Below are positions 21,590-31,561 of a DNA stretch of 64,000 nucleotides, piece by piece. Position 1 is the first letter of the stretch. Each line of letters opens with the position of its first letter. Both the position numbers and the translations under genes were made by a program. The stretch spans positions 557,001 through 621,000 of the forward strand of contig JAMJFZ010001074.1 in assembly GCA_026225945.1 (NCBI GenBank), in the 5' to 3' direction. The DNA comes from Cricetomys ansorgei (lineage: Eukaryota; Chordata; Mammalia; Rodentia; Nesomyidae). The notes beneath the pieces are model-generated. The model saw nothing but the letters and a program-made list of their open reading frames with translations. It was not told the origin of the DNA and ran no database searches.

Positions 21590-21840
21590 TGAGCTAGGAA
21601 GTTTGTTTAAGACCAGTCTAGGCGACGTGAGAGCTTGTCTGTGGGAGGGGGTGCCAGGTGCTATGTGCTACGTGTTAAGGTGGGGGGGCGGGATCTGAAG
21701 TTCAAGGCCAGCTGGGGCTATGCTGCAAGACCCTGTAACACAGCTGGACGCCCGGTTGTAGCGGTGACAGGGTTACAGATGTGCATCGTCACATCCAGCT
21801 GTGTTTCACGGGTTCTAGGGATGGGAATAGATGGAACTCG
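21590..21840. mobile_element. Mosaic of B1/B4 fragments
   Basis: Forward 'gaccagtctaggcgacgtgag' and 'aagttcaaggccagctggggctatgctgcaagacc' pieces followed by a reverse-like 'gggttacagatgtgcatcgtcacatccagc'. Confidence 0.5.
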
Positions 21841-21944
21841 CTGACCTAGAGCATGTCCATGCGCTGGGATGCTGATACTGCCTGGGCATAAAAGAACTGG
21901 GGCGGCTGAGAGTGTGGAATCTGGACTCAAACCCACTAAATCCC

Positions 21945-22075
21945 TGTTCATCCAGATGCTCAGGCAAGAGGGTCGTGGTGAGTTTGAAAACAGCCTGGGC
22001 TTTCATTGAGTACCAGGGCAGCCAAAGCTACACAGTAAGACCCTTCTCAAAACAAACAAACAGACAAACAAAAAA
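21945..22075 (+). mobile_element. B1-related SINE
   Basis: 'gatgctcaggcaagagg...agcctgggctttcattgagtaccagggcagcc' ending in (AAAC)n. Confidence 0.6.
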
Positions 22076-22090
22076 TTAAACGTTAAATAC

Positions 22091-22270
22091 TAGAGGCTAG
22101 GGATCTGGCCAGAGGGCTTGCCTAGTGCGCATAAGGCCCTGGGCTCAGGCATGGTGGTGCATTCCTGTAATCCTGCCCATTGAGAGATGGGAATATGAGG
22201 ATCAGAAGTTTAAAATCATCCTGGACTACATTTCAAGTTCAAGGCCAATCTGAGCCACAAGAGACCTTGC
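22091..22270 (+). mobile_element. B4 SINE with ID-like head
   Basis: Classic order: 'gctagggatctggcc...cttgcctagtgcgcataaggccctgggct' then 'caggcatggtggtgcattcctgtaatcc...gttcaaggccaatctg'. Confidence 0.8.
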
Positions 22271-22280
22271 CCCCCACCCC

Positions 22281-22282
<2 letters not shown>

Positions 22283-22319
<37 letters not shown>

Positions 22320-22342
22320 CATGTATATATATGTATATGTTG
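22283..22342. repeat. (GT)n followed by TA-rich tract
   Basis: About 17 GT units then 'atacatgtatatatatgtatatg'-type sequence. Confidence 0.95.
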
Positions 22343-23517
22343 TGGTCTTCTCATCTATAAAGTGGAGTGACAATATGGCTACCCTAATGTTTTGGCAAAC
22401 ATTAGCTCTGGAATGTATGAAACGTCTAGACAGTGTCTAATTCTAAGTGGGCCAAAGAAGTGCTCTGTGCTGTTTCTTGTAATTGTTAATAAACTTTACC
22501 ATATTAAAGGAAGCTGGAAGAAAGCGGCAGGACAGTGTTTGGAAAGCATTCATGTAGAAGAGAAAACAGACAGCTATAAACGTGTCCAAAAGCTGAAGGA
22601 AAACTGGTGGTGTTCAGGGCATGCTAACCCCCAACCGTGACACCCTGGCGTCAGAACGGCAGAAGCAGGGGGGTCTTGCTGCCCTTTTCCTCTGAAGAAG
22701 GTCATAAGACCTTCATTCCAAGGGTGCCCTCTTTATCCTGGCAGGAAAGGAACGTGTTTATCCTCAAAGACACAGAGATGCCCAGAAGAATCTGAACGAA
22801 CAGGCTTGCTGAGTCCACCTCATTTACTAGCGTGAGCTCACACTCTCTTTGTTCAAGCACACCCCAGCACTCCCGGCCATTTTTCACCAAACCCAAGCCT
22901 AAGCACAAGAGTTTTCCCTTTCTTTGGTTCTTCATGTTGGAAGGCTTTCATGTCACATAAAATCGGTAGTAATAAATTTGTGTGTTTTTCTTTTATGAAG
23001 CTGTTCTTTTAGAGTTCTTTACAAGTCTTGACATCAGTAATGAAAAATGTTGCTTCTTCTCCCCTGGCAGAACCAATGGGGAAATGTTGTAAAAAATGTA
23101 TCCCTGGTAATAGGTAAGAGGGTTCTAGAATGATTAAGTTGGCAGTAAGCGGAAAAGAAGCCAAGAGAGCTCCTTTAAGAAGGCTGTGAAGTAGAATCTA
23201 GTGATGGTCGAAGATCCTTTTACAATCTAAGACTTATTATTCTAGTTCCACAGAGGTGCCTCCTCTCCACACCTACTACATTTCAGGAGCTTAGTGCTAA
23301 TACAAGCGAACAAATAGAAGACTTGGCACGTGTCAATTCAACCATTCATTTGTGTTCAAAAGCATTCCATTCTTTCCTTCTGTCCACCTCAGGCAGTAAC
23401 CTCAAGGGCCGCTCACCATAGATGTGTCACTTCTATCCTTACCCAGTCTTAGGTAAGGATACCTTCTAACTTTGCCACATACTCATGAATATAGTGGGGA
23501 TTTCTCCTTTATTTTGA
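22343..23517. other. intergenic, about 1.2 kb without recognised repeats
   Basis: The longest clean interval in the 20-27 kb SINE cluster; several short frames, none convincing. Confidence 0.5.
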
Positions 23518-23643
23518 TTTTTTTTGTTGTTGTTGTTCCTTGAGATAGGGTTTTGTATGTAGCCCAGGCTGGTCTTGAACTCACGATCCAGCTTCCTCAG
23601 CCTCCTGAGTGCTGGGATTATAGATATGTGTCACCATGCTCGG
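23518..23643 (-). mobile_element. B1 SINE
   Basis: 'gagatagggttttgtatgtagcccaggctggtcttgaactcacg' to 'gctgggattatagatatgtgtcaccatgctcgg'. Confidence 0.85.
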
Positions 23644-23807
23644 AAAATACAGCATCAGCTAACCTACCTCCTCTACTACCTTTTAATTAAAATCACCAAG
23701 AAAACAAAGTTAAACTAGGACAAAGTACTAACAGAAATACTAACACTCAGCTGAGAAACAGGAATGGGTATGATTGCAATGTGTGTGATCATGAAGATCT
23801 AAGTAAG

Positions 23808-23928
23808 ATACAGGCTTGGTGGAGCAAGCCTCTAATTTCAGCTACTTAGGAGGCTGAGGCAGAAGAATCACAAGTTCAAAGCTAGCCTGAGAAACTCAGA
23901 AAGCCCCCTTTTAAAATACAAAGTAAAA
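23808..23928 (+). mobile_element. B1/B4-related SINE
   Basis: 'caggcttggtggagcaagcctctaatttcagctacttaggaggctgaggcag'. Confidence 0.75.
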
Positions 23929-23949
23929 AACAAAAACAGAAAACAAAAC

Positions 23950-24155
23950 TGGGGCTATAGTTTAGTTGGTAGAGTAATTCCCAGCATTTGTGAAGACCTG
24001 GGTTTGATCTTTGGTGTAACATAAACAAACCAAGCGCAGTAACACATCCCTGCAATTGAGAGGCAGAGGCAAAGGGATCAGAAGCCCAAGGTCATCCTCA
24101 ATTCCGTGTCAAGTTGGAGGTTAACTTGGGCTAGATAAGACTTGAAGGGGGCGGG
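23950..24155 (+). mobile_element. B4 SINE
   Basis: 'ggggctatagtttagttggtagagtaatt...gacctgggtttgatctttgg', then the B1-like arm with a small internal duplication near 24,106-24,125. Confidence 0.75.
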
Positions 24156-24159
24156 GAAC

Positions 24160-24240
24160 TAGGGATGGAGCTAGTACTCATTCAGCATGAAACCTTAGGT
24201 TCAATTCCCAATACCCAAAAGAAAAGAAAACCAAACTGAA
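24160..24240 (+). mobile_element. ID SINE
   Basis: 'ctagggatggagctagtactcattcagcatgaaaccttaggttcaattccc' and an AAAAGAAAAG tail. Confidence 0.75.
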
Positions 24241-24251
24241 CGTATTTCCTT

Positions 24252-24690
24252 GTCAGCTGTCAACTTGACATGCCCCAGAGTTATCTGAGGGAGTCTCAAT
24301 TGGTTGATTGCTTCAGTCAGATTGCCCTGTGGACAAGTCTGTAGGAACATTTTCTTGATTGCTAAATGATGAGAGGGACCCAGTCCACTATAGGCGATAC
24401 TATCCCTAGGTAGGGAGTACTGGGCTATATAAGAAAGCAGCTGAGGAGGAGCTAGGGAGTAACCCCATTAACAGCATTCCTCCATGGTTTATGTTCAAGC
24501 TCCCACCTTGTGTTCTCATAGTGATTTCCCTCAACAATGGACTATAATCTGTAAGATGAAATAAACTCTTCCCACCATGAGTAGTTTTTGGTAATGATGT
24601 TTAGAAGAGCAACAGAAATCAAGCCCAAAAAGACATTAGTACCAGGAGTGGGGTGTTTATCACTACAACAGAAAGCAAACTAGGACAAAC
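24252..24690 (+). mobile_element. Rodent LTR/MaLR-type repeat, near complete
   Basis: Starts 'gtcagctgtcaacttgacatg', contains 'gggctatataagaaagcagctg' (TATA-like) and 'aagatgaaataaactcttcc' (AATAAA). It shares termini with the minus-strand copies at 61.2 and 63.0 kb. Confidence 0.7.
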
Positions 24691-24767
24691 ACACAAAGAA
24701 AAGCTTCATCTAACTACATTATTATTAAGTAGGCTTTATCTCCTGGGTTTGAAGTTTTTTACTTGTT

Positions 24768-24845
24768 TATTTGTGGTACAGGGATCAAGTTCAGGCTTTT
24801 GCTCAGGCAAGGAAGATGGTCTACTTCTAAGCCACACTTTCAGTC
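24768..24845 (-). mobile_element. ID SINE, diverged
   Basis: 'ggtacagggatcaagttcaggcttttgctcaggcaaggaagatgg' reversed head. Confidence 0.55.
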
Positions 24846-25094
24846 TGGAAGTTGTTCATTTTAGAAGTGAAAAACATTCAGGATGACTTTATGCACAAGT
24901 AGTTGGCTATGCTAGACATCTACTGTTTATCTCCACCCCACACCCAGAAACTCAAATTCCCAATCCTCCTGCCTTTTCTAGAGTACCTTGTGCAAGGCAC
25001 CAGCCTTCATTCTGTCTTTGAACAGCTCAAGAATACCATCAAAAGTTGTAACATTTGAAATGATGTCTTGAATTTAGAAGCATCAAGGATCTCA

Positions 25095-25225
25095 AGGCTT
25101 TAGTTAGGTCTGATAGTACAGTTAGCTCAACACTGGGTCAGCTGAAGTGAAGGATCAAGAGCTCAGGGCTCAGTCCAGGTTGCATGGTGAGACTGACCGC
25201 CAGTCCCAAAAGTTAAACAATTAAA
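25095..25225 (+). mobile_element. B4-related SINE arm
   Basis: 'caacactgggtcagctgaagtgaaggatcaagagctcagg...gcatggtgagactg', strongly diverged. Confidence 0.45.
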
Positions 25226-25327
25226 AGGTTGTAATTGTAACTCAGTGGTCTAATGCTTGCTTAGCATCAAACTTAGTATCTAGACCAGGAGTTCTCAAAT
25301 TTCAGAGTGTCTAAAAACCATCCCTCG

Positions 25328-25524
25328 GGCTAAAGAGAGATCTCAGTAGTAGTACACTTGCCTAGCTTGTGTAAGGCCCTGGGTTTGATGCCCAGCATCA
25401 CTTAACTTAATCACTTAATAAAACACTCCTGAAATCTCAGCAACTGAGAGGCAGGATGAACTCATGAATTTGAAGCCCTGCCTGAGCTTCATATAGAGGC
25501 TTTGTCTTAGAAAAAAAAAAAATT
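25328..25524 (+). mobile_element. B4 SINE
   Basis: 'ctaaagagagatctcagtagtagtacacttgcctagcttgtgtaaggccctgggtttgatgcccagc' then a B1-like arm and A12 tail. Confidence 0.8.
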
Positions 25525-25557
25525 ACTCTAGTCACTTGTTAAAAAGATAGATTTTTG

Positions 25558-25725
25558 CCCTGGCAATATGACTCAGCGGATAAAACACTTGCCTTACAAG
25601 CCTAGTGACCTGAGTTAAATCCCCAGAACCCACATGAAGGTAGAAGGAGAGAGCTGACTCCACAAAGTTCTCCTCTGAACTTCCCATGTGTGTCATGGCA
25701 CATATACCTACCCCACCCATCCCTC
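25558..25725 (+). mobile_element. B3A-type SINE
   Basis: 'gactcagcggataaaacacttgcc...gacctgagttaaatccccagaacccacatgaaggtagaaggagagagctgactcc'. Confidence 0.8.
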
Positions 25726-25749
25726 AAAGCCCCACTATAGAAGTCAATA

Positions 25750-25805
25750 TTGAGAGGGGAGGAGAGAGAAAAAGAGAGAGGGGGAAGAAGGGAGAGAGAG
25801 AATGA
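25750..25805 (+). repeat. GA-rich tract
   Basis: 'gaggggaggagagagaaaaagagagagggggaag' and following GA units. Confidence 0.9.
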
Positions 25806-25904
25806 ATTGATTAATTCCTGGCTTTTATTCCAAAGACGGTTTTCATTTCGATGTGACTCAGGCACCACATACTCAGCGAGCCCTCCAGAGATGTCTGACA
25901 CACA

Positions 25905-26465
25905 TCATCATCATCTGTATTAAGTTTCTGTCGCTGAATGACAAATTACCCGAACTCAGCCACTTAAAAGAACACACATTTATTAGCTCTCAGAGTTCCT
26001 GGGGCTCAAGAATTTTGGAGCAGCTTGATTAGATGGTTCTGCCTCTGGGTTTCTCATAAGGTTCAAGTAAAAGTTTCTCCGAGGATCTATCTTCCAAGTT
26101 CATATTAATGCCTGATGCTCGGAGGCTTTAGTCTGTACCACGTGGGCCTCTACAGAGGGCCACTTGCAATATGACATCATACTTCTTCCAGGCAAGTGAT
26201 TATGGATGGGGAAGAGATGATAGAAACAGAGACAGGGATAGAGGAAAAGACTGAGATAGGAGATAGGAGGTGAGAGACGAGGAAGAGAAGACTCAGTAAC
26301 CAAAGCCTCAGTCTTGAACAACTTAATAGTAGGATGGACATAGTATTGCCTTGGAGCAGGCTTAGTCCATTAGTCACAGAGGCCAACACTAGTGTGGGAA
26401 GAGACAGAACAACACCATGCGTAACAGAGGTTCCACCTTGGAGGCTAGCCACCACATCACATTTT
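25905..26465. mobile_element. Ancient mammalian interspersed repeat (family unassigned)
   Basis: Phrases such as 'tgacaaattacccgaactcagccacttaaaagaacacac', 'ctctgggtttctcataagg' and 'ccacgtgggcctctacagagggcca' match a common old repeat also abundant in primates. About 0.55 kb, with a GA-rich interior. Confidence 0.6.
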
Positions 26466-26605
26466 GAGAACCTTCCCTTCCCCCAAAAAAGATTACCACC
26501 AACTCATGCTAAGAGTTACTTACTCCTGCAAGGGACAGTAGATAGAACAGATGGTCCAGTAAGGGTCCTGAGATTGGGGGTGGGGGAGAGGACAGCTCAG
26601 AAACG

Positions 26606-26795
26606 ATCTGCAGGGCCAGTGAGATGGCTCAGAGGGTAAAGGCACTCACTCACTGTCTCCCCTGACGACCTGTGTTCAATCCCCTGGGCCTAACTGGTAG
26701 AAGAGAGATCTGACCTCCTCACATGTACCATGGTATGCTGGGGAATGCAAGCAAGTTTGTGCATGCATATACACAATAAAATTAAATTTTAATTC
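26606..26795 (+). mobile_element. B3A-type SINE
   Basis: 'gggccagtgagatggctcagagggtaaaggcactc...gacgacctgtgttcaatccc' and 'gatctgacctcctcacatgtaccatgg'. Confidence 0.85.
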
Positions 26796-26802
26796 AAGTG
26801 GC

Positions 26803-27042
26803 TGGGGACATGGCTTAGCAGTTAATAGCACTTGGTACTTCCTGCTCTTGCAGAAGATACAGGTTCAGTTCCCAGCATCCGTATCAGGCGGCTCACTACT
26901 GCCTGTAACCTCAGTTCCTGAGTGTCTGAGGCCTTCTTCACAGTTACCTGCATATATGCACACATGCAGTGCACATACATACACTTAGGTACCTGCACAA
27001 ATGTGGTGCACATGCATACACTCAAGCACGCACATGCGCGCG

Positions 27043-27082
<40 letters not shown>

Positions 27083-27098
27083 AAAATAGATATTTTTA
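26803..27098 (+). mobile_element. B3/B2-type SINE with expanded CA/CG tail
   Basis: 'tggctggggacatggcttagcagttaatagcacttgg...gatacaggttcagttcccagc', tail expanded into the alternating tract at 27026-27078. Confidence 0.75.
27026..27078. repeat. 53-bp perfect alternating purine-pyrimidine tract
   Basis: (CG)n, about 8 units, flanked by CA/TG and then (CA)n, about 14 units, with no break in alternation. A strong Z-DNA candidate. Confidence 0.95.
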
Positions 27099-27099
27099 A

Positions 27100-27532
27100 A
27101 AAAGCATATGCTAAGAGCAAACTTCCCCTCACTTTGTGCTTTTTCCTAGACACAGGTCTGAGCTGAACTGATACTCTTGGCAGGTAATAAAACATAAAAT
27201 GTGTTACATCATAGGTTGGGTAGTTTTCAGAATAAACAATGGGCTAGAGGTATGGATGGTTTTCATCAGGCATTTAGGAAACTGAGCCTATAAGGTATAC
27301 TTTTTGACATAGCAGAGCAGAGAGTGCATATGGTACACTCTGGCCCTGTGTGGCAACAGGGTGGGACACAGAAGTGGATGCCAACATCAGGGCATCCTTT
27401 TTGGCATTACTGATCAGAGGGAGGATAATGGCTTTCCCTGGGGCCAAGTCATCAGAAACTCTTGGCCTCTGTCCACCTTATTTCCTGAACCCTATCGAGA
27501 GATGTCTCGCTCTATTGCTCTTTTTCCTTCCA
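27100..27532. other. intergenic, apparently unique
   Basis: No recognised repeat or splice-supported frame. Confidence 0.4.
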
Positions 27533-27658
27533 GGTTTTTAGACAAAATGTCACTAAGTGATCCAGGTTGGCCTCAAACCCCAGGCAATACTCCTGCCTAC
27601 ATCAGCTTTCCTGAATGCTGAAGTCACAGGCAAGTACTACCATATATACTATACACAG
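27533..27658 (-). mobile_element. B1-related SINE, diverged
   Basis: 'gacaaaatgtcactaagtgatccaggttggcctcaaacccc'. Confidence 0.65.
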
Positions 27659-27659
27659 C

Positions 27660-27730
27660 TCACGAGCTCCCTCCCTCCTCTTTCCTTTCTCTTTCTCCCT
27701 CCTCCCCTCCCCCTCCCTCCTCCTTTTCTC
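27660..27730 (-). repeat. CT-rich polypyrimidine tract
   Basis: About 70 bp, over 90% C or T on the + strand, between two B1-like fragments. Confidence 0.9.
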
Positions 27731-27734
27731 CATT

Positions 27735-27841
27735 TCTGGGTTAGGTCTTTACTGTGTACCTTAGACTGATCTTAAATTCATGGCTTTCTTCCTGCTTACC
27801 TTCTAAGTGCTGGGTTACAGATGTGAGACTCCACATCCAGA
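27735..27841 (-). mobile_element. B1-like SINE, diverged
   Basis: 'gtctttactgtgtaccttagactgatcttaaattcatgg' and 'agtgctgggttacagatgtg'. Confidence 0.55.
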
Positions 27842-28089
27842 TAACCCTGGCCCTTTGGGCTCATTTTCTTGCCTTGAGTTTCTGGGGACAGGGTTTGGCC
27901 TTACTGATGAAGACCTGTCATCTTGAGCTGCAGAGTTCTCCTTTGCTGCCACACTTGGCCTTGCTCTGTTGTCCCAGCACCAGCTCTTGTCTACCCACCC
28001 TCTGTCCTACCTGATTTACGCCTGGCACCTGTAGTTCCTCCTGGCCTAGCCAAAAGTCCACAAGCTTCACACAGTCTATTTTTTAAAAA

Positions 28090-28204
28090 TAAATTCTGTG
28101 AGACACAGTCTTACTATGTATCCCAGGCTGTCCTCAAACTGGTAATTTTTCTGCCTCAGCTTCCCAAATACTGAAATTACAGGCATATACCATCACACTT
28201 GGCC
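28090..28204 (-). mobile_element. B1-related SINE
   Basis: 'gtgagacacagtcttactatgtatcccaggctgtcctcaaactgg'. Confidence 0.75.
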
Positions 28205-28221
28205 ACAGTCTGTTGTTTATA

Positions 28222-28311
28222 GGGGTTTTGCTTTAATTGTTGATACTAAGGATCGAACCTAGGGTCTCATGCATACTAGGCAACTCTACCACTGAGCCAT
28301 ACCCCAAACCA
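28222..28311 (-). mobile_element. ID SINE
   Basis: 'actaaggatcgaacctagggtctcatgcatactaggcaactctaccactgagcc' — complete reversed tRNA-like head. Confidence 0.85.
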
Positions 28312-28321
28312 TTTATTTATT

Positions 28322-28476
28322 TCTTTTTATTTTTTCCTAGACAGGGTTTCTCTGTTGTAACTCTGGCTGTCCTGGAATTCACTCTGTAGACCAGGCTGGC
28401 CTTGAACTCACAGAGAGCCTCCTGCCTCTGCCTCCCAAATACTGGGATCAAAGGTGTGTGCCACCACCGCCCAGCT
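28322..28476 (-). mobile_element. B1 SINE, well preserved
   Basis: 'gacagggtttctctgttgtaactctggctgtcctggaattcactctg' to 'gtgtgccaccaccgcccagc'. Confidence 0.92.
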
Positions 28477-28479
28477 CCA

Positions 28480-29165
28480 AATCAGTGATTTAAAAAAATT
28501 TTTTAGCTGTCCTTTTACCCACCCTTTCATTATCATTCAACAAATCTAACTAATACATATTCTCTCCACTGATTGCATATCTGCGGGGCCCTGTTCACAC
28601 ATGCTGTTCCTCCCCACAGAGAGTGGATTCTGTTCTCTTTATCTTTGAATCTGGACTTGTCTGTGACTTGGTCTGACCAATTGCATATGGCAAAGGTGTC
28701 CCCTGCAGATCCTAGGTCAGGGACATTTAAAACAACAATAACAGCAGCAACATCAGCAACAACAACCAGACAGCTTCCACTCCTGCTCTCAAAGACCGGG
28801 AGGCACTGTGTAAGGTAGACCAGCTGCTCTGTTGGGAAAGAAGGCAGTGACCGCTGGAGACATGAGACATTTTAGTCAATCTGTGTCTTCCAACACGACT
28901 TGGAGCCGAGAGCTACAATCCCCAACCACTCCTGCCCCGGCCACTGGAACAAAGACATGGTCATTGTTGTTCTAACACACTCAGTTTTAAGGGTGGTTTG
29001 CAATGGGACAATATATATCACACATTAAAATGGGAAGCATTGAAACAAACAAGGATGAAACTTCTAGAAAGTTACCGGAGCCAACATGAACATCGAACGC
29101 TTTAGGACTGAGTGGTCTTGAATTGGGTCAGGGAGAAGTTACTCGTTTCAAAAAAGCAGTGGCTG
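28480..29165. other. intergenic, apparently unique
   Basis: Contains a CAA/CAG-rich patch at 28730-28767. No other feature. Confidence 0.45.
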
Positions 29166-29169
29166 ATCC

Positions 29170-29253
29170 CAGAGTAGTGGCACATGTTCTTGTACTCCAG
29201 CGCTCAGGCAAGCTGAGGTAGGAGGATTTTGAGTTGAAGGCTATATAGTGATA
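29170..29253 (+). mobile_element. B1/B4 SINE arm
   Basis: 'agtagtggcacatgttcttgtactccagcgctcagg...gctgaggtaggagg', ends in the tetranucleotide repeat. Confidence 0.65.
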
Positions 29254-29285
<32 letters not shown>

Positions 29286-29286
29286 T
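29254..29286. repeat. (GATA)n/(GACA)n tetranucleotide repeat
   Basis: Two or three GATA units then five GACA units; GACAGACTGTC at its right end is palindromic. Confidence 0.95.
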
Positions 29287-29300
29287 GTCTGGGAGTACAG

Positions 29301-29380
29301 GGCTGGGAGTGTACCCCTAGTGGTAGTAAAGCTTTACTTAGCCTAGTCAAAGCCCCACATTTGATCCTTAGCGTTGAGGG
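29301..29380 (+). mobile_element. ID SINE
   Basis: 'gctgggagtgtacccctagtggtagtaaagctttacttagcctagtcaaagccccacatttgatcc'. Confidence 0.7.
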
Positions 29381-29654
29381 GTAAGGAAAGGTGAAGACTC
29401 CCCGTCCAGTTTGTAGGGACCGAGAGGAAGTTGATTCACGAAAGAGAAGAAGAATGCGGGCACAGAACAATGATCTCAAAAGTTAGGCTAAGTCACTTCC
29501 AACCCTGTCAATATATTAGGGTCACTGGAGGCACTTTGGCAGTGCAAATCCCTCAATCCCGCCCTCTTCACATCCTGTTTTAAAGTATGTGGAGTGGGGA
29601 GAAGGGTCCTGCAATGCCACTGAGGTCGAGAATAAACTGTGAAGAGAAAGCGAG

Positions 29655-29815
29655 GGGCTGTGCAAGCCTAAGGATCCGCATTAGAATTCCAGATGCTGTA
29701 GCGTGTGCATAGAATCCCAGCACTAGGGAGGCAGAGACAGGAAGATCTCTGGGCCAGCCAGCCTGGCTGAATCAAAGGTCCCTGGGTTTAGTGAGAGATC
29801 CTGTGATCTGTATGG
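29655..29815 (+). mobile_element. B4-type SINE
   Basis: 'ggggctgtgcaagcctaaggatccgcattagaattcc', then 'gaatcccagcactagggaggcagagacaggaagatctctgggccagccagcctgg' and 'gtgagagatcctgtg'. Confidence 0.7.
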
Positions 29816-30520
29816 CACAGAGCATAATCTATGATAGCTACACTTTTCCTTTGAGTGGATGAATTTAAGTCCACAGGAAGCCAGAGTAAAGGAATAGCAA
29901 GTAGCAGGTGGATGGGTGGGTAGGTGAGAGAGGGGATAGATGCGTAGATAGCAAAACATCATCCAATCAGGTGCTCTAAACTCCACAGAAACTGTCTGGG
30001 GAAGCCCCGTTGAGACACCCAGCTGGAATTCCCCATGGAGAGAGTCCTGGGCAGAGCGGAGTGTCCTTTGGGTGAGGCAGAGATTACATCATCAAATTGG
30101 ACTCTCACAACATCCAGCAGAAGCCAAGTGTAGACTCTGAGGCACTCAGCTGGTATTCCTGATTGACCTTTCTTTCCACAGTTGGATTTCAGATGGCCGA
30201 AATCCTGGCTTCTCTTCCCACTGCAGACACGTTGATATCAGGGGATAAAAAACAGTAATCTCCATTGGAAATGGTTCACCCTCTGGCTGTTCTCAAGGAT
30301 ACAATGTTGTTACTCTTGGGCTGTCTTACTGGTCTCTTATCTTCCTGTCTCAGAGTTAGGGGGGACAGCTCCAAATAAGGGAGACATGTGACATAAACAC
30401 AAATATGCTTAGCTATGAGGAGGCAGGGCAACTCTGTTTCCAGAACCATATTCTCAATGAATTCAAACAGCATGTGACAATTTGCCAACAGAATGAACTT
30501 TGCCTCAAAAATGAGGTGGG
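29816..30520. other. intergenic, apparently unique
   Basis: No recognised repeat. Two 87-codon minus frames (29723-29986 and 30276-30539) overlap SINE sequence and look accidental. Confidence 0.4.
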
Positions 30521-30660
30521 TAGCTGGGTGTGGTGGCACACCCCTTTAATCCCAGCAATTCTGGAGGCAGAGGCAGGCAGAACTCTGTCAGTTCAAGGCT
30601 AACCTGGTCTACATAGTGAGTTCCCAGCCAGGGCTATCACAGTGAAACCCTGTCACAAAT
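30521..30660 (+). mobile_element. B1 SINE
   Basis: 'gctgggtgtggtggcacacccctttaatcccagcaattctggaggcagaggcaggcag'. Confidence 0.9.
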
Positions 30661-30671
30661 AACTAATCATT

Positions 30672-30708
30672 AATAATAATAATAATAGTAATAATAATAA
30701 TAATAATG
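30672..30708. repeat. (TAA)n trinucleotide repeat
   Basis: About 12 TAA units with one TAG interruption, at the B1 tail. Confidence 0.95.
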
Positions 30709-30714
30709 AAGTAA

Positions 30715-30785
30715 TATGGCAGTGATCAAGGCCTCCACACGTGTGTACACATGTGCATGCACACACATGCATAAAAATAAATCAA
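30715..30785 (+). mobile_element. B3-type SINE tail
   Basis: 'gcctccacacgtgtgtacacatgtgcatgcacacacatgcataaaaataaat'. Confidence 0.5.
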
Positions 30786-31145
30786 GCCAGGTAGTAGCAA
30801 GCACAGGGTTAAGAAGGTTGTATTATTTAAGAAGATTCAGAGAAAAGAGCTGGTAGAAGATAGTGCGACACATTTGTAGAGAAAAGGAATTATCAGAAAA
30901 GGAGCTAAGACAAGAGAGAGCTGTAATAGACACGGACTGCGGAGTTGGCAGACTTCTAAAGAAGTACAAAGACTGTACCCTACAGTCTCCAGCACGAGAG
31001 GCCTGCATGCAAGGGAAGCGCCGTGAAAGGGTTAAGGCAGTGCGATAGGTTATCTTTGGAGGAGGTTAAGACACTTTCCCTCAACCTTTTTCTGACAGTG
31101 AGAATTAATCTCCATTAGACAAAAAGAGTTTTTAAAAATGCAAAA
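30786..31145. other. intergenic, apparently unique
   Basis: Purine-biased, no recognised repeat. Confidence 0.4.
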
Positions 31146-31240
31146 GCAAGGCTGGTTTTGGTGGTACACACCTTTAATCCTAGCAGTCTGGGAGAGAGGG
31201 AGGGAGGGAGATAAGGATATCTGCAAGTTCCAGGCCAGCC
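31146..31240 (+). mobile_element. B1-related SINE
   Basis: 'ggctggttttggtggtacacacctttaatcctagcagtctggga', with a GGGA expansion, then 'caggccagcc'. Confidence 0.75.
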
Positions 31241-31318
31241 ATATACATATACATATTATATATATATTATAATATGAAAATAAATAAATATATATGTATG
31301 CATATATGTATATATTCT
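31241..31318. repeat. TA-rich, self-complementary tract
   Basis: 'tatacatatacatattatatatat' and related blocks interrupting a B1/B4 copy, whose remaining part ('ggtcagcctaggctaccg') follows at 31340. Confidence 0.85.
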
Positions 31319-31424
31319 GAGACATTGAGAAGGAGTTAAAGGTCAGCCTAGGCTACCGAACGAGATCTTTTGGGGAAAGAAAGTAAATGAGATAAATTTA
31401 ATTAATTAATTAATTTACATATTA

Positions 31425-31561
31425 TATTTTGAGACAGTATCTCATGTCATTCACACTAACCCAGAAATTTCTGTGTTACCAAGAATGACCTTAAATTCCT
31501 AATCCTCTTGCCTCTACCTCTCAAGTTCTGGGATTACAAGCATGTGTCGCCATGCAGGGCT
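31425..31561 (-). mobile_element. B1-related SINE
   Basis: 'ttttgagacagtatctcatg' to 'ttctgggattacaagcatgtgtcgccatgcagggctc'; preceded by (AATT)n. Confidence 0.75.

Noticed and set aside
22091..22270. tRNA gene-like A and B boxes
   Set aside because: These and similar matches are the tRNA-derived heads of ID, B2 and B4 SINEs; none folds as a full cloverleaf with intact stems by eye.
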